A stretch of 18,143 nucleotides of DNA from Collinsella sp. (GTDB taxonomy: Bacteria > Actinomycetota > Coriobacteriia > Coriobacteriales > Coriobacteriaceae): assembly GCA_014871665.1 (NCBI GenBank), contig WGSL01000038.1, forward strand, positions 1 through 18,143. The letters are read 5' to 3'. This document shows, in pieces, positions 7,535 through 15,407 of the stretch. Both the position numbers and the translations under genes were made by a program. The notes beneath the pieces were generated by a model that saw only the letters and a program-made list of their open reading frames with translations, had not been told where the DNA came from and did not search any database. Position 1 is the first letter of the stretch. Every line of letters starts with the position of its first letter.

Positions 7535-7571
7535 CAAATGCGGAGGGCGGTCCCGAAAGGCCGCCCTCCGC
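7535..7571 (-). terminator. Probable terminator after rnr
   Basis: An 11-bp perfect stem, GCGGAGGGCGG (7540-7550) with CCGCCCTCCGC (7561-7571) and a 10-base loop, lies 25 bases beyond the rnr stop. On the minus strand it is followed by ATTTG, a poor U-tract, but stem strength and position support a terminator. It separates rnr from the recombinase. Confidence 0.6.
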
Positions 7572-7596
7572 TCCCCCACCATGAGTCGGGATTTGG

Positions 7597-9732
7597 CTAA
7601 TGGATAAGCTTAAAGTCCAAGTGCCCACGCGTGGTATTGACGCGCGAGACCTCGATGATCACGCGCTGCCCCAGCTCGTAACGGGCGCCCGTGTCGGCAC
7701 CTGTGAGCGTTAGCGCGTCCTCGTCGAACTCGAACCACTCGTTGCCCAGGCTCTTGATCGAAACCAAGCCTTCGACCTGCGTTAGATCCAAGCGCACAAA
7801 AAGGCCCATGCTGCTAACCCACGAGACGGTTCCGGCATAGCGCTCGCCCAGACGGTCCTCATAGTACTGGGCAATCTTGATCTTTTGCGTCGCATGGCTG
7901 GCGGCATCTGCCGCGCGCTCGGCATCGCTACATGCGCGGCAGATCTGCGGCAGAATGCGCGGCAGCGACTCGCGCCCCTTGCCGATCAGCCGCGGCGTAC
8001 GGACCAAGGCGTCCTTGCCGCCGAGCTGCTCATAGGCCAACTGCAGTTTGAGCACGCGGTGCACCACCAGATCGGGGTAGCGACGGATGGGACTCGTAAA
8101 GTGACAGTAGCACGGCGCGGCGAGCGCAAAGTGGCCCTCGTTGCGCGGCTTGTACAGCGCGCGCTGCATGCTGCGCAGAAGCAGCGTGTTAACAAGCGGT
8201 GCGTTGGCCGTACCGGCGGCAGCATCGACTGCAGCCTGCAGCTCATCGGGACTCCCCAGGGCAATACCGGCAGCACGGCGATCGTCGATGATGCCTAGCT
8301 GCGCCAGCGCAACGGCGGCACCGTGCAGGCTATCGGGGCTCGGATCCTCATGCACGCGATAGCAGGCCTCGATATCACGGTCCGCCAGCCACTCTGCAAC
8401 GCACTCGTTGGCGAGCAGCATGGCTTCCTCGATAAGCGACGTGGCACACGAACGCTCACGCGCCACAATCTGCACGGGCACTCCGTCCTCATCCAATAGA
8501 GCGCGAATCTCGGCCGTGTCAAAATCGACTGAGCCGCGGGCGCGACGAATGCGACGGCGAAGTTCGGCGAGTTCGTTAGCGGCGACAAGGAAATCGCCGA
8601 GGTCGATGTTGTAGCCGCGGGCGGTCTCCTCGCACGCAAGACCGCGCTCAAGCGCTTCCTCGCGCGAGGTCTCAGCAGCCGCAACATCCTCGGCCGCACC
8701 CTCCAGCACCGAATACTCAACCGCGCCGGCACGCACCAGCAGAGCCTCGGCGCCGTCATAGTCCATACGCACACGCGAGCGAATCACGCTGGGGTACGGA
8801 TCGTAATGCCGCACGCGACCATGCGCATCGAGCTCGATATCGACGGTAAACGCAAGACGGTCCTCGTCAGGGCGAAGCGAGCACAGGTCACAGGACAGGC
8901 GTTCGGGCAGCATGGGAAGCACGCGATCGGCCAGATACACCGATGTCGTACGATGGCGAGCCTCAAGATCGATATGCCCGTCCCAAGCCACATAGTGTGA
9001 AACGTCGGCGATATGCACACCCAGCTTGTAGCCACCCTCGGGCGTGCGCTCCAGCGAAATGGCATCGTCAAAGTCGCGCGCGTCGACCGGGTCGATCGTG
9101 ATGACAAAGCGGTCGCGCAGATCGCGGCGGAGCGGGTCCTTAAGCGCCGCGGACACATCGAGCGAAAGCCCCTCGGCCTCGTCTAGCGCGGTCTCGGGAT
9201 AGCTATCGGTATAGCCGTAACGCGCCATCACATATTGAACGCCCAAATCGGGCGCGTCATCTCCGCCAATGCGGCGTTCGATCGTCACGGTGCCCGATTC
9301 CAGGCGCGTCGGGTAGGTCAAAATGCGCGCGACAACGGCATCACCCGGGTGGACACCCAGACGATCCGCCGAGGTATCCTCGGGCAAAATGAAGAAGTCG
9401 GCCTTCAAGCGCGAATCGAGCGGCTCGATCACACCGAGCGGACCGGCGGTCTGGTACGTACCCACCACGCTTATGGCTGCGCGCTCAACTACGCCCTCGA
9501 TCACGGCGCGACGCTCGCCATGCGGGCTATTCTTAATGCTCACGGCAACGGTATCGCCGTCCATGATCTCACGCTTGCCGCGACCCATGACCTTGTAGTC
9601 GCCATTCTCGGTTATGACATAGGCACTGTGCTCATGGAGCTGCACGCGCCCGGTCAGGCTCGGACGGCGTTCGCTGCGCACCGGCCCGCGCTTATTGCGA
9701 GCTCCACGCTTATGCTTGTTATTGCGCCCCAT
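7597..9732 (-). CDS. rnr: Ribonuclease R (3'-5' exoribonuclease, RNB family)
   Basis: This 711-residue RNase II/R enzyme degrades structured RNA 3' to 5' with Mg2+. Domains in order: a basic N-terminal tail (1-25, RNNKHKRGARNKRG), cold-shock/OB domains (about 25-160), the RNB catalytic domain (about 195-540), and a C-terminal S1 domain (about 632-710, RYAGTVSWVSSMGLFVRL). The catalytic acid cluster is in TIDPVDARDFDDA (Asp214, 220, 222, 223), followed by VHIADVSHYV and VLPMLPERLS. The C-terminus ends at the S1 domain without the Lys-rich tail of the E. coli enzyme. ATG 9732 follows GGAGG at 4 bases. In many Gram-positives rnr is followed by smpB; here a terminator and a recombinase follow instead. 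Upstream neighbour is ftsX, separated by a terminator. Confidence 0.96.
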   Translation of the reverse strand: MGRNNKHKRGARNKRGPVRSERRPSLTGRVQLHEHSAYVITENGDYKVMGRGKREIMDGDTVAVSIKNSPHGERRAVIEGVVERAAISVVGTYQTAGPLGVIEPLDSRLKADFFILPEDTSADRLGVHPGDAVVARILTYPTRLESGTVTIERRIGGDDAPDLGVQYVMARYGYTDSYPETALDEAEGLSLDVSAALKDPLRRDLRDRFVITIDPVDARDFDDAISLERTPEGGYKLGVHIADVSHYVAWDGHIDLEARHRTTSVYLADRVLPMLPERLSCDLCSLRPDEDRLAFTVDIELDAHGRVRHYDPYPSVIRSRVRMDYDGAEALLVRAGAVEYSVLEGAAEDVAAAETSREEALERGLACEETARGYNIDLGDFLVAANELAELRRRIRRARGSVDFDTAEIRALLDEDGVPVQIVARERSCATSLIEEAMLLANECVAEWLADRDIEACYRVHEDPSPDSLHGAAVALAQLGIIDDRRAAGIALGSPDELQAAVDAAAGTANAPLVNTLLLRSMQRALYKPRNEGHFALAAPCYCHFTSPIRRYPDLVVHRVLKLQLAYEQLGGKDALVRTPRLIGKGRESLPRILPQICRACSDAERAADAASHATQKIKIAQYYEDRLGERYAGTVSWVSSMGLFVRLDLTQVEGLVSIKSLGNEWFEFDEDALTLTGADTGARYELGQRVIIEVSRVNTTRGHLDFKLIH

Positions 9733-9813
9733 GGCGCCTCCTAACTATCGATTGCCGTTTACATCCCAAGAGTCTACCCAAATGATTCGCTTTCCTGCCG
9801 TCCCCTAGGGATC

Positions 9814-9847
9814 AAAAAACGGGCCGCCCCATAAGAGACGACCCGTT
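9814..9847 (-). terminator. Intrinsic terminator after ftsX
   Basis: On the minus strand AACGGGTCGTC (9847-9837) pairs over 11 positions, with wobbles, to GGCGGCCCGTT (9828-9818) around an 8-base loop. The paired TT continues into a six-T tract (9819-9814). It lies 24 bases past the ftsX stop and closes the ftsEX unit. Confidence 0.85.
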
Positions 9848-9871
9848 GGAAGGGATGAATTCCAGGCATGC

Positions 9872-10792
9872 CTACACGCGCAGGTAGCGGCGCATGGCGA
9901 TGGCAGAACCAAAGAAACCGATAATCACGCCGACCAGAATCAGCGCAGCATAGGTCACCAAGTAGTACTGCATCGGCAGGGCAAACGACATCCAGCCGAT
10001 GCTCTCCTGCAGACGCGGAATCATCAGGTTGCGCAGCAGCTCCAGAACGCCGATGGAAAGCAACGAGCCCAAAATGGCCTGTAGTACGCCCTCGGTGATA
10101 AACGGGCCGCGAATGAAGCCGTTGCTGGCGCCGACCAGACGCATAATCGCAATCTCACGACGACGTGCCGTGATGGATAGGCGAATCGTGTTGTTGATGA
10201 AGATGAAAGCGATAAAGGTCAGAAGGCCAACGAGCACCACGGCGGCGATGCGGATGTAGTTGGTCACCTGGAACAGGCGGCTCACTGCCTCCTGGCCGTA
10301 CAGCACGCTCGCGTTGACGTCGCCGTCATCCACGATCTTCTGGAAATCGGCATCCTTCTTGAGCTTCTCTGCCGTGCTCTCGACCTTGGACGGATCGTCC
10401 ATCTCAATAGCGAAGGAAGCCGGCAGCGGGTTCTGGCCATCGAGCGCGCTCATGGTGGCGTCGGCGTTGCCCGACATCTTGCTCGAATACTCGGCCTTCG
10501 CGTCGTCCTTGTCCTTATAGGTCACGGACTTGACGTTGCTCCACGTCTTAAGCTCGGCCTCAAAAGCCTGAACATCAGCCTGATCGGCGTCATCACTAAT
10601 GAAGGCGTTGATGACAACCTGATCCTCGACGGTGCCGATCACGGAGTTCAGCACCGCGGAGCCCATAATGAACAGGCCGATGATAAACAGCGAAAGGAAG
10701 ATCGTGATGACGGCGCCGAGCGAGGTAGTCCAGTTACGGAAGAAGTGGCTGATTGCCTCTTTGAAGGAGTAGCCCACGTTAGTTGGTGCCAT
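9872..10792 (-). CDS. ftsX: Cell division protein FtsX (permease-like subunit)
   Basis: This 306-residue integral membrane partner of FtsE transmits ATP-driven changes to cell-wall hydrolases outside the cell. Layout is canonical: cytoplasmic N-terminus, TM1 at about 24-47, a large extracellular domain (about 50-175), TM2 at about 180-200, the conserved cytoplasmic IRLSITARRREIAIMRLVGA segment, TM3 at about 232-252, TM4 at about 278-298, and a short tail ending RRYLRV. ATG 10792 overlaps the 3' end of ftsE by 14 bases; the Shine-Dalgarno GGGGAGG lies within ftsE. No gene for a coiled-coil NlpC/P60 or M23 hydrolase partner follows; after a terminator the next gene is rnr. Confidence 0.96.
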   Translation of the reverse strand: MAPTNVGYSFKEAISHFFRNWTTSLGAVITIFLSLFIIGLFIMGSAVLNSVIGTVEDQVVINAFISDDADQADVQAFEAELKTWSNVKSVTYKDKDDAKAEYSSKMSGNADATMSALDGQNPLPASFAIEMDDPSKVESTAEKLKKDADFQKIVDDGDVNASVLYGQEAVSRLFQVTNYIRIAAVVLVGLLTFIAFIFINNTIRLSITARRREIAIMRLVGASNGFIRGPFITEGVLQAILGSLLSIGVLELLRNLMIPRLQESIGWMSFALPMQYYLVTYAALILVGVIIGFFGSAIAMRRYLRV

Positions 10793-11999
10793 AGTTGCCG
10801 TAACCTCCCCTCTCCTGGTCGCGGATGACGTGGCCGCCCTCGAGGGCGATCACGCGACGGTGCATGCTATCGACCATCTCGCGGTCGTGCGTGGCGACGA
10901 TCACGGTGGTGCCGGTGCGGTTAATACGCTCAAGCAGCTTCATGATGCCCAGCGAGATCGCCGGGTCGAGGTTGCCCGTGGGCTCGTCGCAGATCAGCAG
11001 CGGCGGACGGTTGACCATAGCACGGGCGACGGCAACGCGCTGCTGCTCGCCACCGGAAAGCTGGTCGGGCAGCGAGTCCATCTGATCGGCCAGACCGACC
11101 AGACGCAGCACCTCGGGCACCTGGCTGCGAATGACGCCCTTGGGCTTGCCGATGCACTGCAGGGCAAACGCCACGTTTTCGTAGGCGGTCTTTTGCGGCA
11201 GAAGCTTAAAGTCCTGGAACACGGCGCCAATCTGGCGGCGCAGGAACGGAACCTTGCGGTTCTTGATCTTCATGAGGTCCTGACCGGCAACCAGGATGCG
11301 GCCGCTCGTCGGCTTGACGTCGCGGTTGAGCGTCGACAGCAGCGTGGTCTTACCCGAGCCGGAGTGACCGACCAGGAAGACGAACTCGCCCGGATAGATC
11401 TCGATGTTGATGTCGTCGAGTGCAGGCTTGTTGGGCTGTGCCGGATAGATCTTGGTGACATGCTCCATAAGGATGACGGGCTCGACACCGGCCTGCTTGG
11501 CCATCTTCTTGCGGCTGGCCTGCGGATCGATGGGCGCAAACACCGACGTAAAATCGGGGTTGTTGAGCGCGTTATCGAGGCTTGCGACCTCGGCTGCCTG
11601 ATCGCTCTCGACCACCGGGGCAGCAGGCTGCGTGGGGTCGGGAATAGCGGCAAAGAGACCGGACTGCGCAGGCTGAGGAGCCGGCGTCGCAGGGGCCAAG
11701 GGGTCGGGAATGCCGGCCATGGTAGGCTGCGGCGTGGCGGCACCAGCCTGAGGCTGCTCCACGCGAGCGGTCACGGCCTGAACGGGCTCAAAACCCGCCG
11801 TGCCGGAAAGCGCGACATCGCTGGTTGGATTGTAGGCAAAGGGATCGGATGCCGGCTGTGCCTGATCTGCCGGCTGAGCGGGGGCCTGAGCAACAGGCTG
11901 GCCCTCTGAATCCGGAGTGGCGAAACGACTGCCCTGGACGCCTGCCTGCGTCTTGGGGGCATCATCGCCCGCACCGGAGGTACGGAAGTGGTTACCCAC
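10779..11999 (-). CDS. ftsE: Cell division ATP-binding protein FtsE with a ~170-residue N-terminal extension
   Basis: The ABC ATPase of FtsEX occupies about residues 174-395. It has Walker A GHSGSGKTT (211-219), Q-loop VFQDFKLLP, signature LSGGEQQR (314-321), Walker B LLICDEPTGNLDP with catalytic Glu339, and His371 in the H-loop. Typical FtsE has about 220-230 residues; this one has 406. The extra N-terminal 170 residues are Pro/Ala/Gln-rich, low in complexity, likely disordered, with two IPDP repeats and a basic ASRKKMAKQ just before the ATPase. GTG 11999 has AAGGAG at 5 bases. An internal ATG at 11504 would give a conventional start but has no convincing Shine-Dalgarno, and the extension frame is open throughout. 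Overlaps ftsX by 14 bases. Candidate promoter at 12045-12053. Confidence 0.94.
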   Translation of the reverse strand: MGNHFRTSGAGDDAPKTQAGVQGSRFATPDSEGQPVAQAPAQPADQAQPASDPFAYNPTSDVALSGTAGFEPVQAVTARVEQPQAGAATPQPTMAGIPDPLAPATPAPQPAQSGLFAAIPDPTQPAAPVVESDQAAEVASLDNALNNPDFTSVFAPIDPQASRKKMAKQAGVEPVILMEHVTKIYPAQPNKPALDDINIEIYPGEFVFLVGHSGSGKTTLLSTLNRDVKPTSGRILVAGQDLMKIKNRKVPFLRRQIGAVFQDFKLLPQKTAYENVAFALQCIGKPKGVIRSQVPEVLRLVGLADQMDSLPDQLSGGEQQRVAVARAMVNRPPLLICDEPTGNLDPAISLGIMKLLERINRTGTTVIVATHDREMVDSMHRRVIALEGGHVIRDQERGGYGNYGTN

Positions 12000-12044
12000 T
12001 GGTGCTCCTTATCGTCGTGCGTTTAAACTACATGAGCGCTTAGT

Positions 12045-12053
12045 ATTTTAGCA
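12045..12053 (-). promoter_or_regulatory. Candidate extended -10 promoter for ftsEX
   Basis: The minus strand carries TGCTAAAAT (12053-12045), an extended -10 pattern (TG, one base, then TAAAAT), about 40 bases upstream of the ftsE GTG. No good -35 is seen. A short inverted repeat, GCAGCA (12051-12056) with TGCTGC (12064-12069), overlaps it and might be an operator. Confidence 0.38.
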
Positions 12054-12102
12054 GCATTAGCTTTGCTGCACATAAGAAGCATGGCCGTGTTTGGGTCCCT
12101 CC

Positions 12103-12225
12103 GGCCGGACACAGGGTTACTCTCCAAATCGTCCTCGGACATGTCGGAGCCTCCGCTGCGCACTACGTGCGGCGGGGGCTCCTCCGTCCTGCGGAAAGAT
12201 TTGGAAAGTAACCCTGTGTCCGGCC
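12103..12225. repeat. Long inverted repeat with 28-bp arms
   Basis: The left arm (12103-12130, starting GGCCGGACACAGGGTTACT) and right arm (12198-12225) are inverted copies matching at 27 of 28 positions, with a C/A mismatch at 12122/12206. The 67-base interior has its own apical hairpin: GGAGCC (12146-12151) with GGCTCC (12177-12182), CCGC (12153-12156) with GCGG (12172-12175), and GCAC/GTGC around a TAC loop. It would fold into one large cruciform or RNA hairpin. It contains no gene and lies between the ftsE promoter area and the tkt terminator. Confidence 0.85.
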
Positions 12226-12265
12226 TGCGGTAACTAAGGGGTCGCCGCGTTTTACTTGGGGTGCT

Positions 12266-12313
12266 GCATATACAAAGTTGGAAGGGTCTGAATTGCGCTT
12301 TGTCGATATATGC
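12266..12313. repeat. Inverted repeat with 12-base arms and a 4-base bulge
   Basis: GCATATACAAAG (12266-12277) pairs with the sequence at 12298-12313, which carries CTTTG and TATATGC separated by an extra TCGA. The spacer is 20 bases. It is unrelated in sequence to the larger palindrome just to its left and the one to its right. AT-rich arms contrast with the GC-rich surroundings. No function is visible. Confidence 0.55.
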
Positions 12314-12354
12314 CCTTTTCCCTGATGGGACCGTGCTTGAGGGGCGTCTTCATA

Positions 12355-12420
12355 AGTTGCGGTGAAATAGGGACTGTTGAGCCTTTAAGCTAGCAAAACA
12401 GTCCTTATTTCACCGCAACT
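12355..12420. repeat. Inverted repeat with 24-bp arms
   Basis: Arms at 12355-12378 and 12397-12420 (AGTTGCGGTGAAATAGGGAC at the left end) are inverted copies with a single G/T wobble at 12370/12405, around an 18-base loop containing GCTAGC. There is no T-run tail. It directly follows the transketolase terminator on the minus strand, so it may be an extragenic palindrome of the REP/MITE-remnant kind. Confidence 0.85.
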
Positions 12421-12421
12421 G

Positions 12422-12453
12422 AAACAGGGGCGCACTCCTAGAGAGCGCCCCTG
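12422..12453 (-). terminator. Terminator after the transketolase genes
   Basis: A 9-bp perfect stem, CAGGGGCGC (12425-12433) with GCGCCCCTG (12445-12453), plus three inner pairs, is followed on the minus strand by TTTC. It lies 70 bases downstream of the C-terminal subunit stop codon. Confidence 0.7.
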
Positions 12454-12523
12454 CCGGGTTTCCATAGTACTGGCGAAACAGTTTTATAGTTCTGACGAAG
12501 CAGTCCATGAAATCCGCCTTGCC

Positions 12524-13465
12524 TTATGCCAAGAACTCCTTGGTGGTCGCCACGATGTTGGCGGCGTCCAGGCCATACTTGTGCAAGAGCTCGGCACCCG
12601 GGCCGGACTCGCCAAAGGTGTCGTTGACGCCGATCTTCTTGAGCGGCGTCGGGCACTGCTCGCACAGGACGTCGGCAACGGCGCCGCCCAGGCCACCGAT
12701 CACGGAGTGCTCCTCGACGGTCACGACGTGGCCGGTCTTGGTGGCGCTCCTGACGATCAGGTCGGCATCGATGGGCTTGATGGTGTGCATGTTGATGACC
12801 TCGGCATCGATGCCCTCGGCAGCAAGCTGCTCAGCGGCCTCGAGCGCCTCGCCGACCATCAGGCCGCAGGCGATGATGGTGACGTCGGTGCCCTCGCGCA
12901 TGACGATGCCCTTGCCCACCTCGAACTTGTAGGTCTCGGGGTCGTTGATAACCGGCGAGGCCAGACGGGCGAAGCGCATGTACACGGGGCCGTCGCACTC
13001 GTAGGCGGCGCGCGTCACGGCACGGGCCTCGATGTCGTCGGCGGGAACGATCACGGTCATGCCGGGGATGACGCGCATGAGGGCGATATCCTCGCAGCAC
13101 TGGTGCGTGGCGCCATCCTCGCCCACCGAGATACCGGCGTGCGTGGCACCGATCTTAACGTTAAGGTGCGGATAGCCGATGGAGTTGCGGACCTGCTCAA
13201 AGGCGCGGCCGGCGGCAAACATGGCAAAGCTGCTCGCGAAGGCGACGCGGCCGGTGGTTGCGATACCGGCGGCAACACCCATCAGGTTGCTCTCGGCGAT
13301 GCCCACATCGAAGAAGCGGTCGGGGCACGCGGCCTTAAACTTGCCGGTCTGCGTGGCGGCGGCCAGGTCGGCGTCGAGGACCACAAAGTCATCGTGCTCG
13401 TTGGCGAGCTCGACGAGGGCCTCGCCGTAGCTTACGCGCGTGGCGATTTTCTTGACGTCTGCCAT
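12524..13465 (-). CDS. Transketolase, C-terminal subunit
   Basis: This 313-residue protein supplies the pyrimidine-binding half and C-terminal domain of a split, TPP-dependent transketolase of the pentose phosphate pathway. It carries GIAESNLMGVAAGIA with catalytic Glu58, FAMFAAGRAFEQVRNSI, then EDIALMRVIPGMTVIVPAD, and a transketolase C-terminal domain from about residue 190 (VTIIACGLMVGEALEAAE, VVTVEEHSVIGGLGGAVADV). ATG 13465 is chosen: it lies one base after the stop of the N-terminal subunit with GGAG 7 bases upstream, while the longer frame to 13756 is only the wrong-frame shadow of the partner gene. The two subunits are surely cotranslated and assemble together. DXS is excluded because its N- and C-parts are fused and its motifs differ. 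Confidence 0.95.
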   Translation of the reverse strand: MADVKKIATRVSYGEALVELANEHDDFVVLDADLAAATQTGKFKAACPDRFFDVGIAESNLMGVAAGIATTGRVAFASSFAMFAAGRAFEQVRNSIGYPHLNVKIGATHAGISVGEDGATHQCCEDIALMRVIPGMTVIVPADDIEARAVTRAAYECDGPVYMRFARLASPVINDPETYKFEVGKGIVMREGTDVTIIACGLMVGEALEAAEQLAAEGIDAEVINMHTIKPIDADLIVRSATKTGHVVTVEEHSVIGGLGGAVADVLCEQCPTPLKKIGVNDTFGESGPGAELLHKYGLDAANIVATTKEFLA

Positions 13466-13466
13466 C

Positions 13467-14297
13467 CTAGAGCTCCTCTCCGGCGGCCGTGAGCTCTGCC
13501 ATGGCCTGCTCAAACTGTTCATCGTTGGGGGCCTTACCGTGCCAACCCACCTGGTTCTCCATAAAGGAGACGCCCTTGCCCTTCGTGGTCTCAGCGATAA
13601 TGGCGGTCGGCTGACCCTTGGTGGCGCGGGCCTCGGCAAAGGCGGCGCGGATCTGGTCGAAGTCGTTGCCGTCGGCGAGCTCCACCACATGGAACTTGAA
13701 GGCGCGGAACTTGTCGGCGAGCGGCATGGGGTCGTTGACCTCCTCGACGGGGCCATCGATCTGCAGGCCGTTATGGTCGACGATCACGCAGAGGTTGTCG
13801 AGCTGCTGGTTGCCGGCAAACATGGCGGCCTCCCAGACCTGGCCCTCCTCGCTCTCGCCGTCGCCCAGCAGGGCGTAGGTGCGATAGTCGTCGCCCCAGT
13901 GCTTGGCGGCAACGGCCATGCCCACGGCGGCGGAGATGCCCTGGCCGAGCGAGCCGGTGGACATGTCGACGCCCGGGGTGTCGTTCATGTTGGGATGGCC
14001 CTGCAGGTGGCTGCCGATGTGGCGCAGCGTCTCGAGATCCTCCTTGGGGAAGAATCCGCGCTCGGCGAGCACGGCGTACAGACCAGGCGCGCAGTGACCC
14101 TTGGAAAGCACGAAGCGGTCGCGGTCGGCCTTGCGGGGGTCGGCCGGGTCGACGTTCATTTCCTCAAAGTACAGATAGGTCATGATGTCGGCAGCGCCGA
14201 GCGAACCGCCCGGATGGCCGGACTTGGCAGCGTGCACGCCGGTGACGATGCCCTTCCTTACCTCGTTGGCAACCTTTTTGAGCTCTTCGTCGCTCAT
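13467..14297 (-). CDS. Transketolase, N-terminal subunit
   Basis: This 276-residue TPP pyrophosphate-binding half carries SGHPGGSLGAADI (His28 in the substrate channel), LSKGHCAPGLYAVLAE, STGSLGQGISAAVGMA, and the TPP motif starting GDGESEEG (145-152) and ending DHN (Asn176), which binds Mg2+-diphosphate. It is half the length of a one-chain transketolase (about 660 residues); split forms are common in archaea, Firmicutes and many actinobacteria. ATG 14297 has AAGGAAGG 4 bases upstream. It is the first gene of a two-gene unit, 207 bases downstream of the YitT gene with a possible own promoter in the AT-rich gap. Confidence 0.95.
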   Translation of the reverse strand: MSDEELKKVANEVRKGIVTGVHAAKSGHPGGSLGAADIMTYLYFEEMNVDPADPRKADRDRFVLSKGHCAPGLYAVLAERGFFPKEDLETLRHIGSHLQGHPNMNDTPGVDMSTGSLGQGISAAVGMAVAAKHWGDDYRTYALLGDGESEEGQVWEAAMFAGNQQLDNLCVIVDHNGLQIDGPVEEVNDPMPLADKFRAFKFHVVELADGNDFDQIRAAFAEARATKGQPTAIIAETTKGKGVSFMENQVGWHGKAPNDEQFEQAMAELTAAGEEL

Positions 14298-14382
14298 TGT
14301 GCCTTCCTTTCATCCTCATTAGACAAAATGCGCACGGCACCGAAGGTAATCCCAACACAGCCGCAATGCACGTACGTCATTC

Positions 14383-14411
14383 ATTATGCTGGAAACTGAT
14401 GGCTTTACCAG
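14383..14411 (-). promoter_or_regulatory. Weak candidate promoter for the transketolase genes
   Basis: CATAAT (14388-14383 on the minus strand) with CTGGTA 17 bases upstream (14411-14406) lies in an AT-rich tract about 80 bases before the ATG at 14297. The -10 is good and the -35 poor. Other AT-rich hexamers nearby (for example TAAATT) are alternatives. Confidence 0.3.
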
Positions 14412-14504
14412 AGTTTTTATCATTATTTGAACAATTTAGCAGGCAGAACCGCTGATGAAACGGTTTATCAATGTGAACGTCTTTTGGATGGAACGCGGTC
14501 GCCC

Positions 14505-15395
14505 CTACGCGCTAATGTCCTTGAATCCCTCGCCGAAGGCTTCCGTAACGTCAGCGACCGTCACAATGGCGTGAGGATCGCGCTCGCGCACGATCGTCTT
14601 GAGGGTATTGAGCTCTCGACGGCTCACGATGACCATAATCACCGGCTTCTCGGCACCCGAATACATGCCAGTCGCCTTAAACTTGGTACAACCACGACCC
14701 AGGCCATACATGATATCGGCAGCGATATCAGGGAACTTGTCCGAGATGATGAGTACCATACGGCGTTTGTTGCCACCATCGACCACGGCATCGATCACGT
14801 AGCCGCTAATGACCATCGAAAGGCCTGCATATAGTGCGTTTTCGATTGAAAAAACCGGAGCCGACAGCGCGCATACGGCAACATCGATCGCCATGACGGT
14901 CGAGCCCACCGGCAGTGAGGTGTTACGCGAGATGATTTGGCCAATCGTGTCCGAGCCGCCGGTGTTGGCGCCGGCGCGCAACACCATGCCGTAACCGATG
15001 CCCGTAATAATGCCGCCCCACATAGCGGGCAGCATCAGATCGGCATGTGCCAGCGGCGCCACAAACGGAGCGAACAGGTCGGTGAAAAAGCCCAGCAGCA
15101 CAAAGCCCGTCGCGGTCTGCACCACGTAGAACATGCCACCCTCGCGCATAACGACCAGCAGCAGCAAGGCATTCATCACGATGGTCTGGATACCGACGGG
15201 AAGCGATATGCCATGCGAGGCGCCGACCGCCTGAATAATGGTGGCGAGGCCTGTAACGCCGCCGGCGGCAAGGCCGTTGGGGATCAAAAACAAGTCCGTT
15301 GCGATAGCTGCCAGGGCGCAGCCAAACATGATCTTGGGCAAGTCGTGAAAGAAGTTCATCGAAAGAATGCGCTTGATGTCCAGACGATATGCCAT
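14505..15395 (-). CDS. YitT family membrane protein (DUF161/DUF2179)
   Basis: This 296-residue protein has five or six membrane segments in the first 200 residues (FGCALAAIATDLFLIPNGLA, TIVMNALLLLVV, TATGFVLLGFF, PAMWGGIITGIGYGMVLRAG, TVMAIDVAVCALSAPVF), with the family features AAGGVTGLATII and GANTGGSDTIGQII. A C-terminal cytoplasmic DUF2179 domain (about 215-296) includes GRGCTKFKATGMYSG and ERDPHAIVTVADVTEAFG. Function is unknown; roles in small-molecule or pyridoxine-related transport have been suggested for relatives. ATG 15395 has GGGAGG 4 bases upstream; the longer frame start at 15419 falls inside the terminator hairpin. That terminator lies immediately upstream, so this gene probably has its own or a read-through transcript. 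Confidence 0.9.
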   Translation of the reverse strand: MAYRLDIKRILSMNFFHDLPKIMFGCALAAIATDLFLIPNGLAAGGVTGLATIIQAVGASHGISLPVGIQTIVMNALLLLVVMREGGMFYVVQTATGFVLLGFFTDLFAPFVAPLAHADLMLPAMWGGIITGIGYGMVLRAGANTGGSDTIGQIISRNTSLPVGSTVMAIDVAVCALSAPVFSIENALYAGLSMVISGYVIDAVVDGGNKRRMVLIISDKFPDIAADIMYGLGRGCTKFKATGMYSGAEKPVIMVIVSRRELNTLKTIVRERDPHAIVTVADVTEAFGEGFKDISA

Positions 15396-15407
15396 GCTGC
15401 CTCCCTC

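Noticed and set aside
10830..11909. 359-codon plus-strand frame across ftsE
   Set aside because: Antisense shadow of ftsE; composition shows no recognisable domain and no Shine-Dalgarno supports it.
13466..13756. 97-residue N-terminal extension of the transketolase C-terminal subunit
   Set aside because: Ser/Pro/Arg-rich out-of-frame reading of the partner gene; the real ATG at 13465 has a Shine-Dalgarno and one-base spacing from the upstream stop.
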